DNA of 64,000 nucleotides from Sulfuritalea sp. (GCA_023700805.1 JAMPYF010000026.1:1-64000), one strand, 5' to 3'; numbered from the stretch's first letter, positions 1 to 8,191 are shown. Translations and numbers: made by a program. Notes: generated by a model from the letters alone, not told the origin.

Positions 1-431
1 ATCTTGTCCAGGCCCGTCCAGTCGGCATCGACGTAGGTGATGGCGCCGGTCGGGCAGGCGTCGGCACAGGCCGGTTCGCCGCCGCAGAGGTCGCATTTCT
101 GCACCTTGCCGGTTTCGGCGACGTAATTCACGGTGCCGAAGGGGCAGGCGATGGTGCACACCTTGCAGCCGACGCAGATGTCCTCATGCACGGTCTTGGC
201 GCCGGTCGTCGCGTCGATGCGGATGGCATCGACCGGGCAGGCCGTCATGCACCAGGCGTCGCTGCACTGGGTGCAGGTGTAGGGCACTTTGCGCCCGGCA
301 TGCTCGAAATTGAAAACCTTGATGCGCGACTTGGAGACGTTGAATACTCCATGGTTCTCGTACGAACACGCCATTTCGCACTGCAGACAGCCGGTGCATT
401 TGTTGGCGTCGATGTGCAACGATTTTTGCAT
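1..431 (-). CDS. aorA: AorA-like polyferredoxin, electron-transfer subunit of aldehyde:ferredoxin oxidoreductase (partial)
   Basis: The C-terminus lies beyond the left edge; 143 residues are visible. They contain sixteen cysteines in four clusters (C12/15/18/22, C53/56/61/65, C86/89/92/96, C113/116/122/126), enough for four [4Fe-4S] centres. There is no signal peptide, so the protein is cytoplasmic. This arrangement matches the small Fe-S subunit of the tungsten aldehyde oxidoreductases of Aromatoleum and relatives, and also DmsB/HycB-type ferredoxins. The catalytic subunit would lie off the edge. The ATG follows a strong AGGAGG site by six bases. A sigma-54 promoter lies about 80 bases upstream. 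Linked to a PQQ alcohol dehydrogenase, it would oxidise the aldehyde product. The ferredoxin call is firm; the AOR assignment is inference from fold and context. Confidence 0.75.
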   Translation of the reverse strand, partial: MQKSLHIDANKCTGCLQCEMACSYENHGVFNVSKSRIKVFNFEHAGRKVPYTCTQCSDAWCMTACPVDAIRIDATTGAKTVHEDICVGCKVCTIACPFGTVNYVAETGKVQKCDLCGGEPACADACPTGAITYVDADWTGLDK

Positions 432-510
432 TTCCAACCTCCTGTTTGACTCGAATATTCTTGGACTGAATCGTGTTCCTGTTCGGCATGCGACAGGACA
501 ATTCCCATTC

Positions 511-525
511 GCAATTCGCATGCCA
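511..525 (-). promoter_or_regulatory. sigma-54 promoter for the AorA-like gene
   Basis: On the minus strand it reads TGGCATG-CGAA-TTGC. GG and GC are separated by exactly ten bases, close to the TGGCACG-N4-TTGCW consensus. The predicted transcript start is near 499, about 68 bases before the ATG at 431. Confidence 0.7.
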
Positions 526-591
526 CATATTTATTCGCGGGATTTCTGGATTTCGGCATGCTGCTGCATGGCTGTCGCGGCAAAACGCTAC

Positions 592-614
592 AACTGTCGC
601 AAAGCGGGACAGTT
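592..614. promoter_or_regulatory. inverted repeat upstream of the AorA-like promoter
   Basis: The arms are AACTGTC and GACAGTT, 7 bp and perfect, with a nine-base spacer. The repeat lies about 90 bases upstream of the -12 element. It could be an activator site but does not match the repeat shared by the cytochrome and dehydrogenase promoters. Confidence 0.4.
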
Positions 615-661
615 CCATGAGCTAGGCCAAGGGACAGCCATAGCCCGGAGCACATCAGGCT

Positions 662-1528
662 TCAAGGCTGGCGGTGCTGCACACCGTGGCGCAGCATGAT
701 GGCCTTCAGGGTCCCGTCGGCCATCAGTTCGTTGATCGCCGCCTGCAGCGCCTGTGCCAGATCGTCGCTCTGCTTCTTTACGGCAAGGCCGAGCGGCCAT
801 TGGCGTTTCTGCAGGATCGGGTGCGGCGGCAAATCGATCGCCATGCGCGCATCGCCCCTGAGGCCGCCTTCGAGTTCGCCCTGTTGCGCCAGCACCGCGG
901 CGACAGCGCCTGCCTTCAAGGCGGCCACCGCCTCGCCGGCGGTCCTGAAGGTCTTGATGGTGTTGCGATAGCGCCCGCCATCGGCGGAAAGCATCACGGT
1001 TGCCGCCAGGGTGTCGCCCTCGACGCCGAGCGGGAGTTTTTCGAAGGGCTCGAAACCGTCCAGGGTCGGCAGCTTGTCGAGCTGGCGTGCGATCGCATAG
1101 CGTTCCCGGTGATAGGGCGCAAAGAACTTGACCCGGTCCACCTTGGCCATGTAGGCCGGATCGATCGGCGCATGCATCATCACGTCGGCCGGTCCGTAGC
1201 CCAGATAATGGCCCTTCCAGACCATGTTGCGCAGGTCGTCCTCCATGTTCTCGTCGGCTTCGAACCACAGCGGCGACATCTTGACCCCGAGCTTCGCCGC
1301 CAGCGCCTCGGCGAGATCGACATCGACACCGCGGCCGTCATGCGAAAAGGGCGCGAAGTTCCTGTAGAGCGCCACCTTGAGCACGCCGCTGTGACGAATC
1401 TTCTCCAGCGCGGAGACTTCCTCGGCACATGCCAGCGGCGCGGCGAGGAGGGCAAGCATGCCCAGCGCCGCAACGGCAGGAATGCCCTGCAGCAAACTCC
1501 GCCAGGCGACAACAAACCATCCAATCAT
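662..1528 (-). CDS. quinoprotein-associated periplasmic substrate-binding protein (MoxJ/XoxJ type)
   Basis: This 288-residue protein has an N-terminal hydrophobic signal segment (about 1-35, cleavage near A-C-A) and a family 3 solute-binding fold (HSGVLKVALYRNFAPFSHDG, then a DVDLAEALA helix). No permease or ATPase genes are nearby. It matches the family of extracytoplasmic binding proteins always found beside PQQ-dependent methanol/ethanol dehydrogenases, whose best-studied members (MoxJ, XoxJ) are thought to help activate the dehydrogenase. It sits 86 bases downstream of the dihaem cytochrome in the same direction, with its own GAGGAGG site before the ATG, so the two are probably cotranscribed. 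The family call is secure; what it binds is unknown. Confidence 0.85.
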   Translation of the reverse strand: MIGWFVVAWRSLLQGIPAVAALGMLALLAAPLACAEEVSALEKIRHSGVLKVALYRNFAPFSHDGRGVDVDLAEALAAKLGVKMSPLWFEADENMEDDLRNMVWKGHYLGYGPADVMMHAPIDPAYMAKVDRVKFFAPYHRERYAIARQLDKLPTLDGFEPFEKLPLGVEGDTLAATVMLSADGGRYRNTIKTFRTAGEAVAALKAGAVAAVLAQQGELEGGLRGDARMAIDLPPHPILQKRQWPLGLAVKKQSDDLAQALQAAINELMADGTLKAIMLRHGVQHRQP

Positions 1529-1614
1529 GATGACAGCCTCCTCGTATTATTGTTTTGCCGCCGGGCGATGATGGCAAGGAGCCGACGCCCAGGCGGAGCG
1601 GGCGCGCCGCCACA

Positions 1615-2307
1615 TCAATTTGCGCCGGCCATGATCCACTTGATCAGAGCCTTCAGGTCCTGCTCGGGCACGCTGTCCATCGGCGGCATCGGCACCTTGC
1701 CCCAGTTTCCCGCCCCGCCTTTCTTGACCTTGGCCAACAGCCTGGCTTCGGCATTCTTGTCCTTTGCATATTTCTTTGCCACTTCGCGGTAGCCCGGCCC
1801 GACGCCGCGCGCGTCGGCCGCATGGCAGGACAGGCAGTTGGATTTCTTGGCCAGCGCCGCCATCTCATTCACCGGTGCCGCTTCCTCCTCGTGCCGGGTA
1901 TCGAGATAGGAACGGATGGCCCAGATCGCTTCCTGGGACAGGATGCCCTCGAAGGGCGGCATGTACACCGCGCCGTTGCGCACCTTGCCGCGCATCACGG
2001 AATCCCGGAAATAGATGTCGGTCTCCTTGTCGATGTCGAGCTTGCGCAGGTCCGGCGCAATGCCGCCACTGATGGCTTCGAGGCCGTGGCAGCGCGCGCA
2101 GTTCTGGTTATACGCCGAGGTGCCGATGCGAATGGCTTCCTTGTCACCGCGGAACGGATTTTCGTCCCGCTTCTGCTCGCCCAGCGGCTTCAGGGTGCTG
2201 ACGTCGACCGCCTGCGGCGTCACGTCGCCGTGGGCCAGGACCAGCGGCGAAAACACCGCGCCGGCCGCCAGCGCCAGTAGGGTGAAAAATCGAATCCTTG
2301 CGTGCAT
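1615..2307 (-). CDS. dihaem c-type cytochrome, PedF-like domain fused to a second class I cytochrome domain
   Basis: The protein has 230 residues, with a signal peptide (cleavage near V-L-A/H-G, about residue 25) and two haem motifs, CARCH and CLSCH. Each is followed by a plausible axial Met region (VYMPPF, VPMPP). The first half resembles the PedF-type cytochrome c550 that accepts electrons from PQQ ethanol dehydrogenases; the second half resembles a small c551/c8 cytochrome. A single two-domain chain could pass electrons from dehydrogenase to oxidase or reductase without a separate carrier. The ATG at 2307 was chosen because it directly precedes the signal peptide and follows GGAGG; an in-frame upstream extension lacks a signal-like N-terminus. 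It is driven by the sigma-54 promoter at 2371-2385. Confidence 0.87.
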   Translation of the reverse strand: MHARIRFFTLLALAAGAVFSPLVLAHGDVTPQAVDVSTLKPLGEQKRDENPFRGDKEAIRIGTSAYNQNCARCHGLEAISGGIAPDLRKLDIDKETDIYFRDSVMRGKVRNGAVYMPPFEGILSQEAIWAIRSYLDTRHEEEAAPVNEMAALAKKSNCLSCHAADARGVGPGYREVAKKYAKDKNAEARLLAKVKKGGAGNWGKVPMPPMDSVPEQDLKALIKWIMAGAN

Positions 2308-2370
2308 GTATGGTTTCCTCCAGGAGTAATTTGTGCCGGAACTTGGCCGGCACTGAATCGTTTCGAAAGA

Positions 2371-2385
2371 GCACTTAGCGTGCCA
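2371..2385 (-). promoter_or_regulatory. sigma-54 promoter for the dihaem cytochrome
   Basis: The minus strand reads TGGCACG-CTAA-GTGC, with a perfect -24 heptamer and ten bases between GG and GC. The predicted start is near 2359, about 50 bases before the ATG. Confidence 0.8.
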
Positions 2386-2490
2386 AAGGCGGACCCGACG
2401 GCGCAATGTTCTGGTTTCAAGCGATCCGAGGCCTTAGGCACGAAACCTGCACATAGCCTGTTCTGGTTCTCGACATGGGCTGTCGCAAGT

Positions 2491-2509
2491 TGAAACATCG
2501 GATGTATCA
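2491..2509. promoter_or_regulatory. candidate enhancer (UAS) for the AcoR-like activator
   Basis: The repeat is TGAAACA-TCGGA-TGTATCA, an imperfect inverted repeat in the 302-base gap between the divergent cytochrome and activator genes. Its centre is 129 bases from the -12 GC of the cytochrome promoter. The same layout recurs upstream of the PQQ dehydrogenase. The remainder of the gap holds the promoter and leader sequences. Confidence 0.6.
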
Positions 2510-2609
2510 TTACCGGCCAAGTAGCACATATGGTGCGTTCGAAGAAAACGACACCGATAGCTTTGCGCGCTCCTGGAGCGCAGCGGGGCCGGAGCGAGGA
2601 GATCGGTCC

Positions 2610-4694
2610 ATGAAACAGACCAATAATCATGTCGGGCTGGGCTTAGCCGCAGCAACCCGCGCGCGCGACGTGGTGCGCAACGCCGGCTCGGTCCCTGCCG
2701 GACTGCTGCCCTCGGCAATCGAAATGTCATGGGCGCGCTGCCTCGATTACGGGCTGGACAGCGACCAGGGCGCCGAGTTCGATCCGCTGGCACGCGTGCT
2801 GCTGGCCGAGCAGATGGAGAACAGCCGCCACCTGCTGACCCATGCCCAGCCGGTGATGGACGTGCTCTTCGAACAAATCGTCGACACCCAGAACGTGGTG
2901 GTGCTGGCCAACAACGCCGGTTACATCCTGCACAGCTGCGGCGATCCGGAGTTCCTGACGCAGGCGGAAAAGGTCGCCCTGGCGCCGGGCGTCGAATGGT
3001 CCGAAGCCAACCGCGGCACCAATGCGATAGGCACGGCGCTGGCCATGGGCATGCCGGTGGTGGTCGATGGCGGCCAGCACTTTCTTGCGGCCAATCGCTT
3101 CCTGACCTGTTCCGCCTCGCCGATCTACGATCCCCACGGACATCTGACCGGCGTTCTCGATGTGTCCGGCGATCACCGCAGTTCGAACCGGCACACCATC
3201 GCCCTGGTGCGCATGTCGGTGCAGATGATAGAGAACCGCATGTTCGCGGCAACCTTCAACGACATGCTGACCCTGCGCTTCCATGCCCGGCCCGAGTTCG
3301 TCGGCACGCTGTGCGAAGGCATGGCCGCCTTTGCCGACGATGGCACGCTGCTCTCGGCGAACCGCAATGCCTGCTTCCAGTTCGGCCAGCACCTGGAGCA
3401 GTTGCGCGGCGCCAACTTCAGCTCGCTGTTCGGGCAGCCGATCAGCCGCCTGCTCGACCACCTGCTGGTACGCCCGCAGGATCCGATGGCCCTCACCCTG
3501 AGCAGCGGCGTCCGCGTCCAGGCCCGCGCCGATTTTCGTCCCTCGCACCTGCGCCGCCATTCGCGCCTGGCCATCGCGGGTCAGACCGGGACAGCGGCCA
3601 CTGCCAGCGAAGCTTCGCTGCCATCCACCGCGGTTGCGGCCCGCCGCGGCTGCCCGATGGATAGGCTGCAGACCGGCGATCCGCAGATCAACGCGGTGCT
3701 CAGCAAGGTCAAGAAGGTGATCGGCAAGGACATCCCGATCCTGATCCAGGGCGAAACCGGCACCGGCAAGGAACTCCTGGCCAACGCGATTCACTGTGTC
3801 GGACCGCGCGCGGCCAAGGCCTTCGTCGCGGTCAACTGCGCCGCCATCCCCGAGGGCCTGATCGAATCGGAACTGTTCGGCTACGAGGACGGCGCATTCA
3901 CCGGCGCCCGGCGCAAGGGCAGCATAGGCCGCATCCTCCAGGCCGACGGCGGCACGCTGTTCCTCGACGAAATCGGCGACATGCCGCTGTCCTTGCAGGC
4001 GCGCCTGCTGCGCGTGCTGCAGGAACGCGTGGTGGTGCCGCTGGGCAGCGCGAAGTCCTACCCGGTCAACATCGCCGTGATCTGCGCCACCCACCGCCGC
4101 ATCCGCGACAGCGTCAGCAACGGCCAGTTCCGCGAAGACCTCTACTTCAGGCTCAACGGCCTGACCGTCATGTTGCCGCCGCTGCGCGCCCGCACCGACC
4201 TCGACGCCCTGGTCGGCTCGCTGCTCAGGGAACTCGGCGGCGAGCACCCGCCCTCGCTCGATCCCGAGGTGCTCGAACTGTTTCGCCGGCACCCCTGGCC
4301 CGGCAACCTGCGCCAGTTGTCGAACCTGTTGCGCACGGCGGTGGTCATGGCGGAAGGCGAATCGACCATCCGCCGCGAACACCTGCCCGACGACTTCGTC
4401 GAAGACATCGAGCAGATTCTGGTCGCCGTGCCGGCCGCGGAAGCCGCCCCGCCGGCGCAGGAGACTGCCGGCGCCGTTACCTGCCCGCGAAGCGGAATTC
4501 CAGGTACGCAAAGCGACCCAGCGCCAACTTTCGTGCCGCCTGCGCCGCCGCCCGAAGCCGGCGCCGGACGCCTGCAGGATCTGGCGCTGCAAGCCATCCG
4601 CGATGCGCTCGCGCGCAGCGGCGGCAACATCTCGGGCGCCGCCCGCGAACTCGGCGTCAGCCGCAGCACCCTCTATCGCAAACTGCACGGCTGA
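2610..4694 (+). CDS. sigma-54-dependent activator, AcoR-like (GAF/AAA+/Fis)
   Basis: The protein has 694 residues. A GAF-type sensory region (about 75-225, with NRGTNAIGTAL typical of AcoR proteins) is followed by a PAS-like segment. The AAA+ domain has Walker A GETGTGKE near 380, the sigma-54 contact loop GAFTGA near 428, Walker B GGTLFLDEIGD near 450 and an R-finger region. After a Pro/Ala linker comes a C-terminal Fis helix-turn-helix (GGNISGAARELGVSRSTLYR). There is no receiver domain, so a ligand sensed by the GAF domain probably controls it. The start follows GCGAGGAG; in-frame upstream sequence lacks a ribosome site. Several sigma-54 promoters in the surrounding 18 kb make it the likely regulator of the PQQ/aldehyde oxidation genes. 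The inducer (alcohol, aldehyde or acetoin-like) cannot be read from sequence. Confidence 0.9.
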   Translation: MKQTNNHVGLGLAAATRARDVVRNAGSVPAGLLPSAIEMSWARCLDYGLDSDQGAEFDPLARVLLAEQMENSRHLLTHAQPVMDVLFEQIVDTQNVVVLANNAGYILHSCGDPEFLTQAEKVALAPGVEWSEANRGTNAIGTALAMGMPVVVDGGQHFLAANRFLTCSASPIYDPHGHLTGVLDVSGDHRSSNRHTIALVRMSVQMIENRMFAATFNDMLTLRFHARPEFVGTLCEGMAAFADDGTLLSANRNACFQFGQHLEQLRGANFSSLFGQPISRLLDHLLVRPQDPMALTLSSGVRVQARADFRPSHLRRHSRLAIAGQTGTAATASEASLPSTAVAARRGCPMDRLQTGDPQINAVLSKVKKVIGKDIPILIQGETGTGKELLANAIHCVGPRAAKAFVAVNCAAIPEGLIESELFGYEDGAFTGARRKGSIGRILQADGGTLFLDEIGDMPLSLQARLLRVLQERVVVPLGSAKSYPVNIAVICATHRRIRDSVSNGQFREDLYFRLNGLTVMLPPLRARTDLDALVGSLLRELGGEHPPSLDPEVLELFRRHPWPGNLRQLSNLLRTAVVMAEGESTIRREHLPDDFVEDIEQILVAVPAAEAAPPAQETAGAVTCPRSGIPGTQSDPAPTFVPPAPPPEAGAGRLQDLALQAIRDALARSGGNISGAARELGVSRSTLYRKLHG
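4518..4529 (+). repeat. dispersed 12-mer CCAGCGCCAACT (exact copies)
   Basis: Exact copies lie at 4518-4529(+), 13779-13790(+), 17170-17181(-), 38188-38199(+), 45823-45834(+), 46902-46913(-) and 49455-49466(+). One-mismatch copies lie at 9849-9860(-) and 23536-23547(+). Six exact copies are inside genes, read as Pro-Ala-Pro-Thr, Ala-Ser-Ala-Asn, Arg-Gln-Arg-Gln-Leu or, antisense, Val-Gly-Ala-Gly. Confidence 0.6.
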
Positions 4695-4705
4695 GCGTCG
4701 GCCTC

Positions 4706-4730
4706 GCCCGGCCCGGCCCGGCCCGGCCGG
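4706..4730. repeat. short GCCCG tandem repeat
   Basis: Four tandem GCCCG units followed by GCCGG, just after the activator stop codon and before the sigma-54 promoter at 4742. It is a simple repeat that could change length by slippage. Confidence 0.8.
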
Positions 4731-4741
4731 CGTGCCGCCTA

Positions 4742-4757
4742 TGGCATGTTCATTGCT
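4742..4757 (+). promoter_or_regulatory. sigma-54 promoter upstream of the DUF1097 gene
   Basis: It reads TGGCATG-TTCA-TTGCT, a near-perfect match with ten bases between GG and GC. The predicted start near 4768 leaves an untranslated leader of about 180 bases. Confidence 0.7.
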
Positions 4758-4949
4758 GAAATCAACGCCAGGGCGATGGCGGAAGCATGAAGTGTCCAAC
4801 AATGATGCATAAGCGCACAGGCTTTGCTCCATTTGTCGACACCTGACCGCAAGTTCTGACCGACTGACGGGCCGTTGGCCCCGACAATCGATCGGCGTCG
4901 CTGCTTTGAAAACTTGATCGATACGATACCAATCAAAGGAGACGACCGA

Positions 4950-5471
4950 ATGAAGAGTTTGAACGCACTTGCCATAAGCATATCCGTGCTGGGGGCCCTG
5001 GCCACCTATCTTGCGCTGGGCCCCCTGGGCGGCGTGTACCTGATCTGGGCGGCGTTTGTCGCCTGGGGTGCGTTCTATGCCCTCGGCGCCGATGGCGCGG
5101 CGCTGCAGAAGCTGGTCATCTGCGGGATCTTCGGCGCGCTGGTGGCCTGGATCGTGGCCGTGGTGATCCTGACCGTGCCGCTGGCAGCTTCCCTGGGCTT
5201 GCCGCTGTGGGCCGCGCTGGTGGTCGGGGCAGGCGTGGTGGTGGTGGTGCTGGCCGCCAACTTTCCTGCGCTGGCGACGATTCCCGCCACCGTGTTCGGT
5301 TTTGCCTCGTCGTTCGCCTACCTGCTGCAAACGCCCGACGTGCTGAAACCCGACGTGCTGCTGTCGCTGAGCCTGAAGAATTCACTCGTCGTCATTTCGC
5401 TGTCGCTGGTGGCCGGCGGCCTCTTCGGCCTGCTCTCGGCGCGCTGGGGTGCGGCCATGACGAAGGCCTGA
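4950..5471 (+). CDS. DUF1097 family small membrane protein
   Basis: The protein has 173 residues and is almost entirely hydrophobic, with five or six predicted membrane segments (for example 5-22, 24-46, 55-80, 83-105, 107-125, 145-165). It resembles the DUF1097 family, including E. coli YahC, of unknown function. The ATG follows AAAGGAG; an in-frame upstream start at 4875 lacks one. It has its own sigma-54 promoter and sits between the activator and a TonB-dependent receptor, so it is probably part of the alcohol-oxidation regulon, perhaps as a permease-like helper. That role is inference. Confidence 0.75.
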   Translation: MKSLNALAISISVLGALATYLALGPLGGVYLIWAAFVAWGAFYALGADGAALQKLVICGIFGALVAWIVAVVILTVPLAASLGLPLWAALVVGAGVVVVVLAANFPALATIPATVFGFASSFAYLLQTPDVLKPDVLLSLSLKNSLVVISLSLVAGGLFGLLSARWGAAMTKA

Positions 5472-5485
5472 GCTTTCCTCAGGCC
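5465..5485. other. hairpin overlapping the DUF1097 stop codon
   Basis: Arms GGCCTGAG and CTCAGGCC, 8 bp and perfect, with the loop CTTTC. There is no T-run; the strong terminator follows 20 bases later. Confidence 0.5.
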
Positions 5486-5505
5486 CCCGGGTCACCGGGG
5501 GGTGG

Positions 5506-5534
5506 AAAGGCCGGGGCTTGACCCGGCCTTTTTC
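5506..5534 (+). terminator. intrinsic terminator after the DUF1097 gene
   Basis: Perfect 10-bp stem AAAGGCCGGG / CCCGGCCTTT with loop GCTTGA. The stem ends in a run of five T. Confidence 0.9.
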
Positions 5535-5535
5535 G

Positions 5536-5550
5536 TCATGATTTTCATGA
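5536..5550. promoter_or_regulatory. candidate operator TCATGATTTTCATGA (copy 1)
   Basis: Two self-complementary TCATGA hexamers separated by TTT, 103 bases before the first TonB-dependent receptor. It is identical to the site at 14743 and nearly identical to the one at 17462. Confidence 0.6.
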
Positions 5551-5584
5551 TTCGCCTGCCGGCGATCGCCGGCACGGCGCAGCG

Positions 5585-5600
5585 GGCTTAGGATTTGCTC
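5585..5600 (+). promoter_or_regulatory. possible weak sigma-54 promoter for the first TonB-dependent receptor
   Basis: GGCTTAGGATTTGCT keeps GG-N10-GC and a good TTTGCT -12 box, but the -24 box is poor. The predicted start is near 5610. Confidence 0.35.
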
Positions 5601-5652
5601 GAATCCGGGCACCGTTAACCCTGTATGCGCGCGTTGCGCGAAAGCCGCCTGT

Positions 5653-8004
5653 ATGTCTTCATCGTCCGCAAATCTCCAAACTGCTGCCGACCTGATCCTG
5701 ATCGCCCTGCTTTCGATGGCGACGCCGGCGCTGGCCGCGGCAGCCGACATCGAAGCACCGACGGTCGAGGTGGTCGGCCTGTCGCCGATCAAGGGCCTCG
5801 AACAGGCCCGCGACGAGGTGCCGGCCCATGTCCAGTCGCTCGGCACGCGGGTGCTCGAGCAGAACAGGCTGCAGGCTCTGCCCGAACTGCTGGGCAGCCG
5901 CATCTCCGGCATCAATGTCAATGAGATACAGGGCAATCCCTACCAGGCCGATGTCAACTTCCGCGGCTTCAGCGCCAGCCCGCTCCTGGGAACTCCGCAA
6001 GGCATCTCGGTGTATCAGGACGGGGTGCGCATCAACGAGCCCTTCGGCGATACCGTGAACTGGGATCTGGTGCCGCGCGCGGCAATCAGTGCTATCGACC
6101 TGATTCCGGGATCGAACCCGCTGTTCGGCCTCAACACCCTGGGCGGCGCGCTGTCGATCCACACCAAGGACGGTTTCGCCCATCCCGGCGCCGCGCTGAT
6201 GGCCGGCGGCGGCAGTTTCGGCCGGCGCGAACTCGAAGCGGAATTCGGCGGCAAGCGGGGCGACCTGGGCCTGTTCGCCGCCGGCTCGACCTTCCGCGAA
6301 GACGGCTGGCGCGACTTCTCGCCGTCGCGGGTGGACCAAGCCTTCCTCAAGCTGTCGCAGCGGCGCGGCCCATTGGAATGGGATCTCGCCTACACCCATG
6401 CCGACACCGACTTGGTCGGCAACGGCCTGCTGCCCGAGTCGATGCTGCAGGCGCGGCGCCGGAGCATTTTCACCAAGCCCGACAACACGCGCCACCGCCT
6501 GCACCTGCTGAGTCTTGGCGCCAGCTACTGGCTCGACGACAAGGCGCGCCTGACCGGCAGGCTCTACCATCGCAGCAACCGGGTGCGAACCTTGAACGGC
6601 GACGCCAACGATGCCTTCGAAGGCGATGCCGCGCTCGACGGGGATGCGGGCGCCAATGGCGGCCTCGGCTTCAACACCGACACCGCGGCCAGCAACCGCA
6701 CTGCTGCCGGACAACGCGGCTGGGGCGGCGCCCTGCAGTGGTCGCGGATCGACGACGACAACCACGTGGCTTTCGGCCTGACCGCGGATTTCAGCAGCTC
6801 GACATTCCAGCAGACCACCGAACTCGGCATTTTCGACAGCCAGCGCGGCATAAGCCCGGCTGGCGCTGGCGAGGTCCTGAACAACCGCCTGAGCGGAAAA
6901 TCGCGCAGCTGGAGCCTGTTCGCCACCGACACCTGGAAGCCCTGGACCGACCTGGCGATCACGACCTCGCTGCGCCTGAACCAGACCCGCGTCACGACCA
7001 GGGATGAACTCAGGGCGGCGCCCCCCAATCTCGATGGCGACCACCTCTACACCAAACTCAATCCGGCCTTCGGCGCAACCTGGAGGCTTGCGCCGGGCTT
7101 CTCGCTGTTTGCCAATGCGGCCCAGGGCAACCGCGCGCCGAGCCCGATCGAACTGGGCTGCGCCGATCGCGCCAACCCCTGTTCGCTGCCCAACGCGATG
7201 CAGGCCGATCCCTTCCTCGATCAAGTCGTGACGCAGACTTTCGAAGCCGGCGCGCGCGGCAAGACCGGCAGGCTGCGCTGGAACGCCACGCTGTATCGCG
7301 CCGACAACCGCGACGACATCCTTTTCGTCGGCACCTCGACCAGCCAGGGCTATTTCACCAACTTCGGCCGCACCCGGCGCGAAGGAATCGAACTCGGCGC
7401 GGCCGCCGAAATCGGCGCGCTCTCCTTGCGCGCAGACTACGGCTACGTCAAGGCCAGCTATCGGTCGGCAGCCTGCCTGCTGGCGGAAAACAACAGCACG
7501 CGCGGACAGACCGCGGCCTGCACGGCCGGCGGCCAGGACGACGAAATCCTGGTGCAGGCCGGCAACCGGATTCCCGGCATTCCGCTGCACAGCCTCAAGC
7601 TCGGCGCCGACTGGCGCGCCGGCGCGGACTGGACCCTGTCCGCCGACCTCGTCGCCTATTCGAGCCAATACCTGCGCGGCAACGAGAACAACGCGCACCA
7701 GCCCGGCACCTTCTCCGACATGCTCGGCGGCGGGCCGCGCAGCTTCCGCGGCGCCGGCACGGCGCCGGGCTATGCCGTGCTGAATCTCGCGGCCCGGGTC
7801 AGACTCGACCGACGCTGGCAGCTTTCGGCACGGATCAACAATCTGCTCGACCGGCGCTATGCCACGGCGGGCGCCCTGGCCGAAAACCCCTTCGATGCCG
7901 CCGGCGTATTCCAGACCAATTCGGGCGACTGGACGCGGGAGAGCTTCTACGCCCCGGGCGCGCCGCGCAGTATATTTGTCGCAGTCAATCTCAGCCTCGA
8001 CTGA
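5653..8004 (+). CDS. TonB-dependent outer-membrane receptor (PQQ locus)
   Basis: The protein has 783 residues, with a signal peptide ending near ALAAAAD, then a plug domain (about 45-160) and a 22-strand beta-barrel. The barrel ends in an aromatic-rich strand and a terminal hydrophobic residue pattern (SIFVAVNLSLD). The segment EVVGLSPIKG just after the signal is the likely TonB box region. No ribosome site is clear before this ATG and the signal peptide has no basic N-terminus, so the start is uncertain. Receptors of this kind import scarce metals as chelates. Next to a dehydrogenase with lanthanide-type residues, a lanthanide-chelate or PQQ transporter is a reasonable guess; copper or iron chelates are alternatives. 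Confidence 0.85.
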   Translation: MSSSSANLQTAADLILIALLSMATPALAAAADIEAPTVEVVGLSPIKGLEQARDEVPAHVQSLGTRVLEQNRLQALPELLGSRISGINVNEIQGNPYQADVNFRGFSASPLLGTPQGISVYQDGVRINEPFGDTVNWDLVPRAAISAIDLIPGSNPLFGLNTLGGALSIHTKDGFAHPGAALMAGGGSFGRRELEAEFGGKRGDLGLFAAGSTFREDGWRDFSPSRVDQAFLKLSQRRGPLEWDLAYTHADTDLVGNGLLPESMLQARRRSIFTKPDNTRHRLHLLSLGASYWLDDKARLTGRLYHRSNRVRTLNGDANDAFEGDAALDGDAGANGGLGFNTDTAASNRTAAGQRGWGGALQWSRIDDDNHVAFGLTADFSSSTFQQTTELGIFDSQRGISPAGAGEVLNNRLSGKSRSWSLFATDTWKPWTDLAITTSLRLNQTRVTTRDELRAAPPNLDGDHLYTKLNPAFGATWRLAPGFSLFANAAQGNRAPSPIELGCADRANPCSLPNAMQADPFLDQVVTQTFEAGARGKTGRLRWNATLYRADNRDDILFVGTSTSQGYFTNFGRTRREGIELGAAAEIGALSLRADYGYVKASYRSAACLLAENNSTRGQTAACTAGGQDDEILVQAGNRIPGIPLHSLKLGADWRAGADWTLSADLVAYSSQYLRGNENNAHQPGTFSDMLGGGPRSFRGAGTAPGYAVLNLAARVRLDRRWQLSARINNLLDRRYATAGALAENPFDAAGVFQTNSGDWTRESFYAPGAPRSIFVAVNLSLD

Positions 8005-8097
8005 GCCAGCGCTCGTGACTTCGATGAACCACCTCGCATTATGAAATCTCGCACCTTCGATGGGCCCCGCGCTGGCAAATGGGCCCGCCCCTCCCAT

Positions 8098-8115
8098 CCT
8101 CCCCTCACGGGGAGG
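8098..8115. other. hairpin after the first TonB-dependent receptor
   Basis: Arms CCTCCCC and GGGGAGG with loop TCAC and no T-run. It lies in a 187-base gap before yceI that otherwise shows nothing recognisable apart from the yceI ribosome site. It may stabilise or partly terminate the receptor transcript. Confidence 0.45.
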
Positions 8116-8191
8116 CTATTGATCGGCTCGCTGCGCTCGAACCTGACACGGCGCACTCGGCGATGAATTTCACGTCAATCAAGGAGTCCGC

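Noticed and set aside
2727-5330. 867-residue open frame on the minus strand
   Set aside because: It lies antisense to the AcoR-like gene, whose domains are unambiguous. The product is Gln/Arg/Gly/Ala-rich with no recognisable motif, typical of an antisense shadow in high-G+C DNA.
8060-8095. TGGCAAA...CGC as a sigma-54 promoter for yceI
   Set aside because: GG and GC are eleven bases apart, not ten, and the -12 box is poor.
5659-8097. 812-residue open frame on the minus strand
   Set aside because: It is antisense to a complete TonB-dependent receptor and has no start signal or domain.
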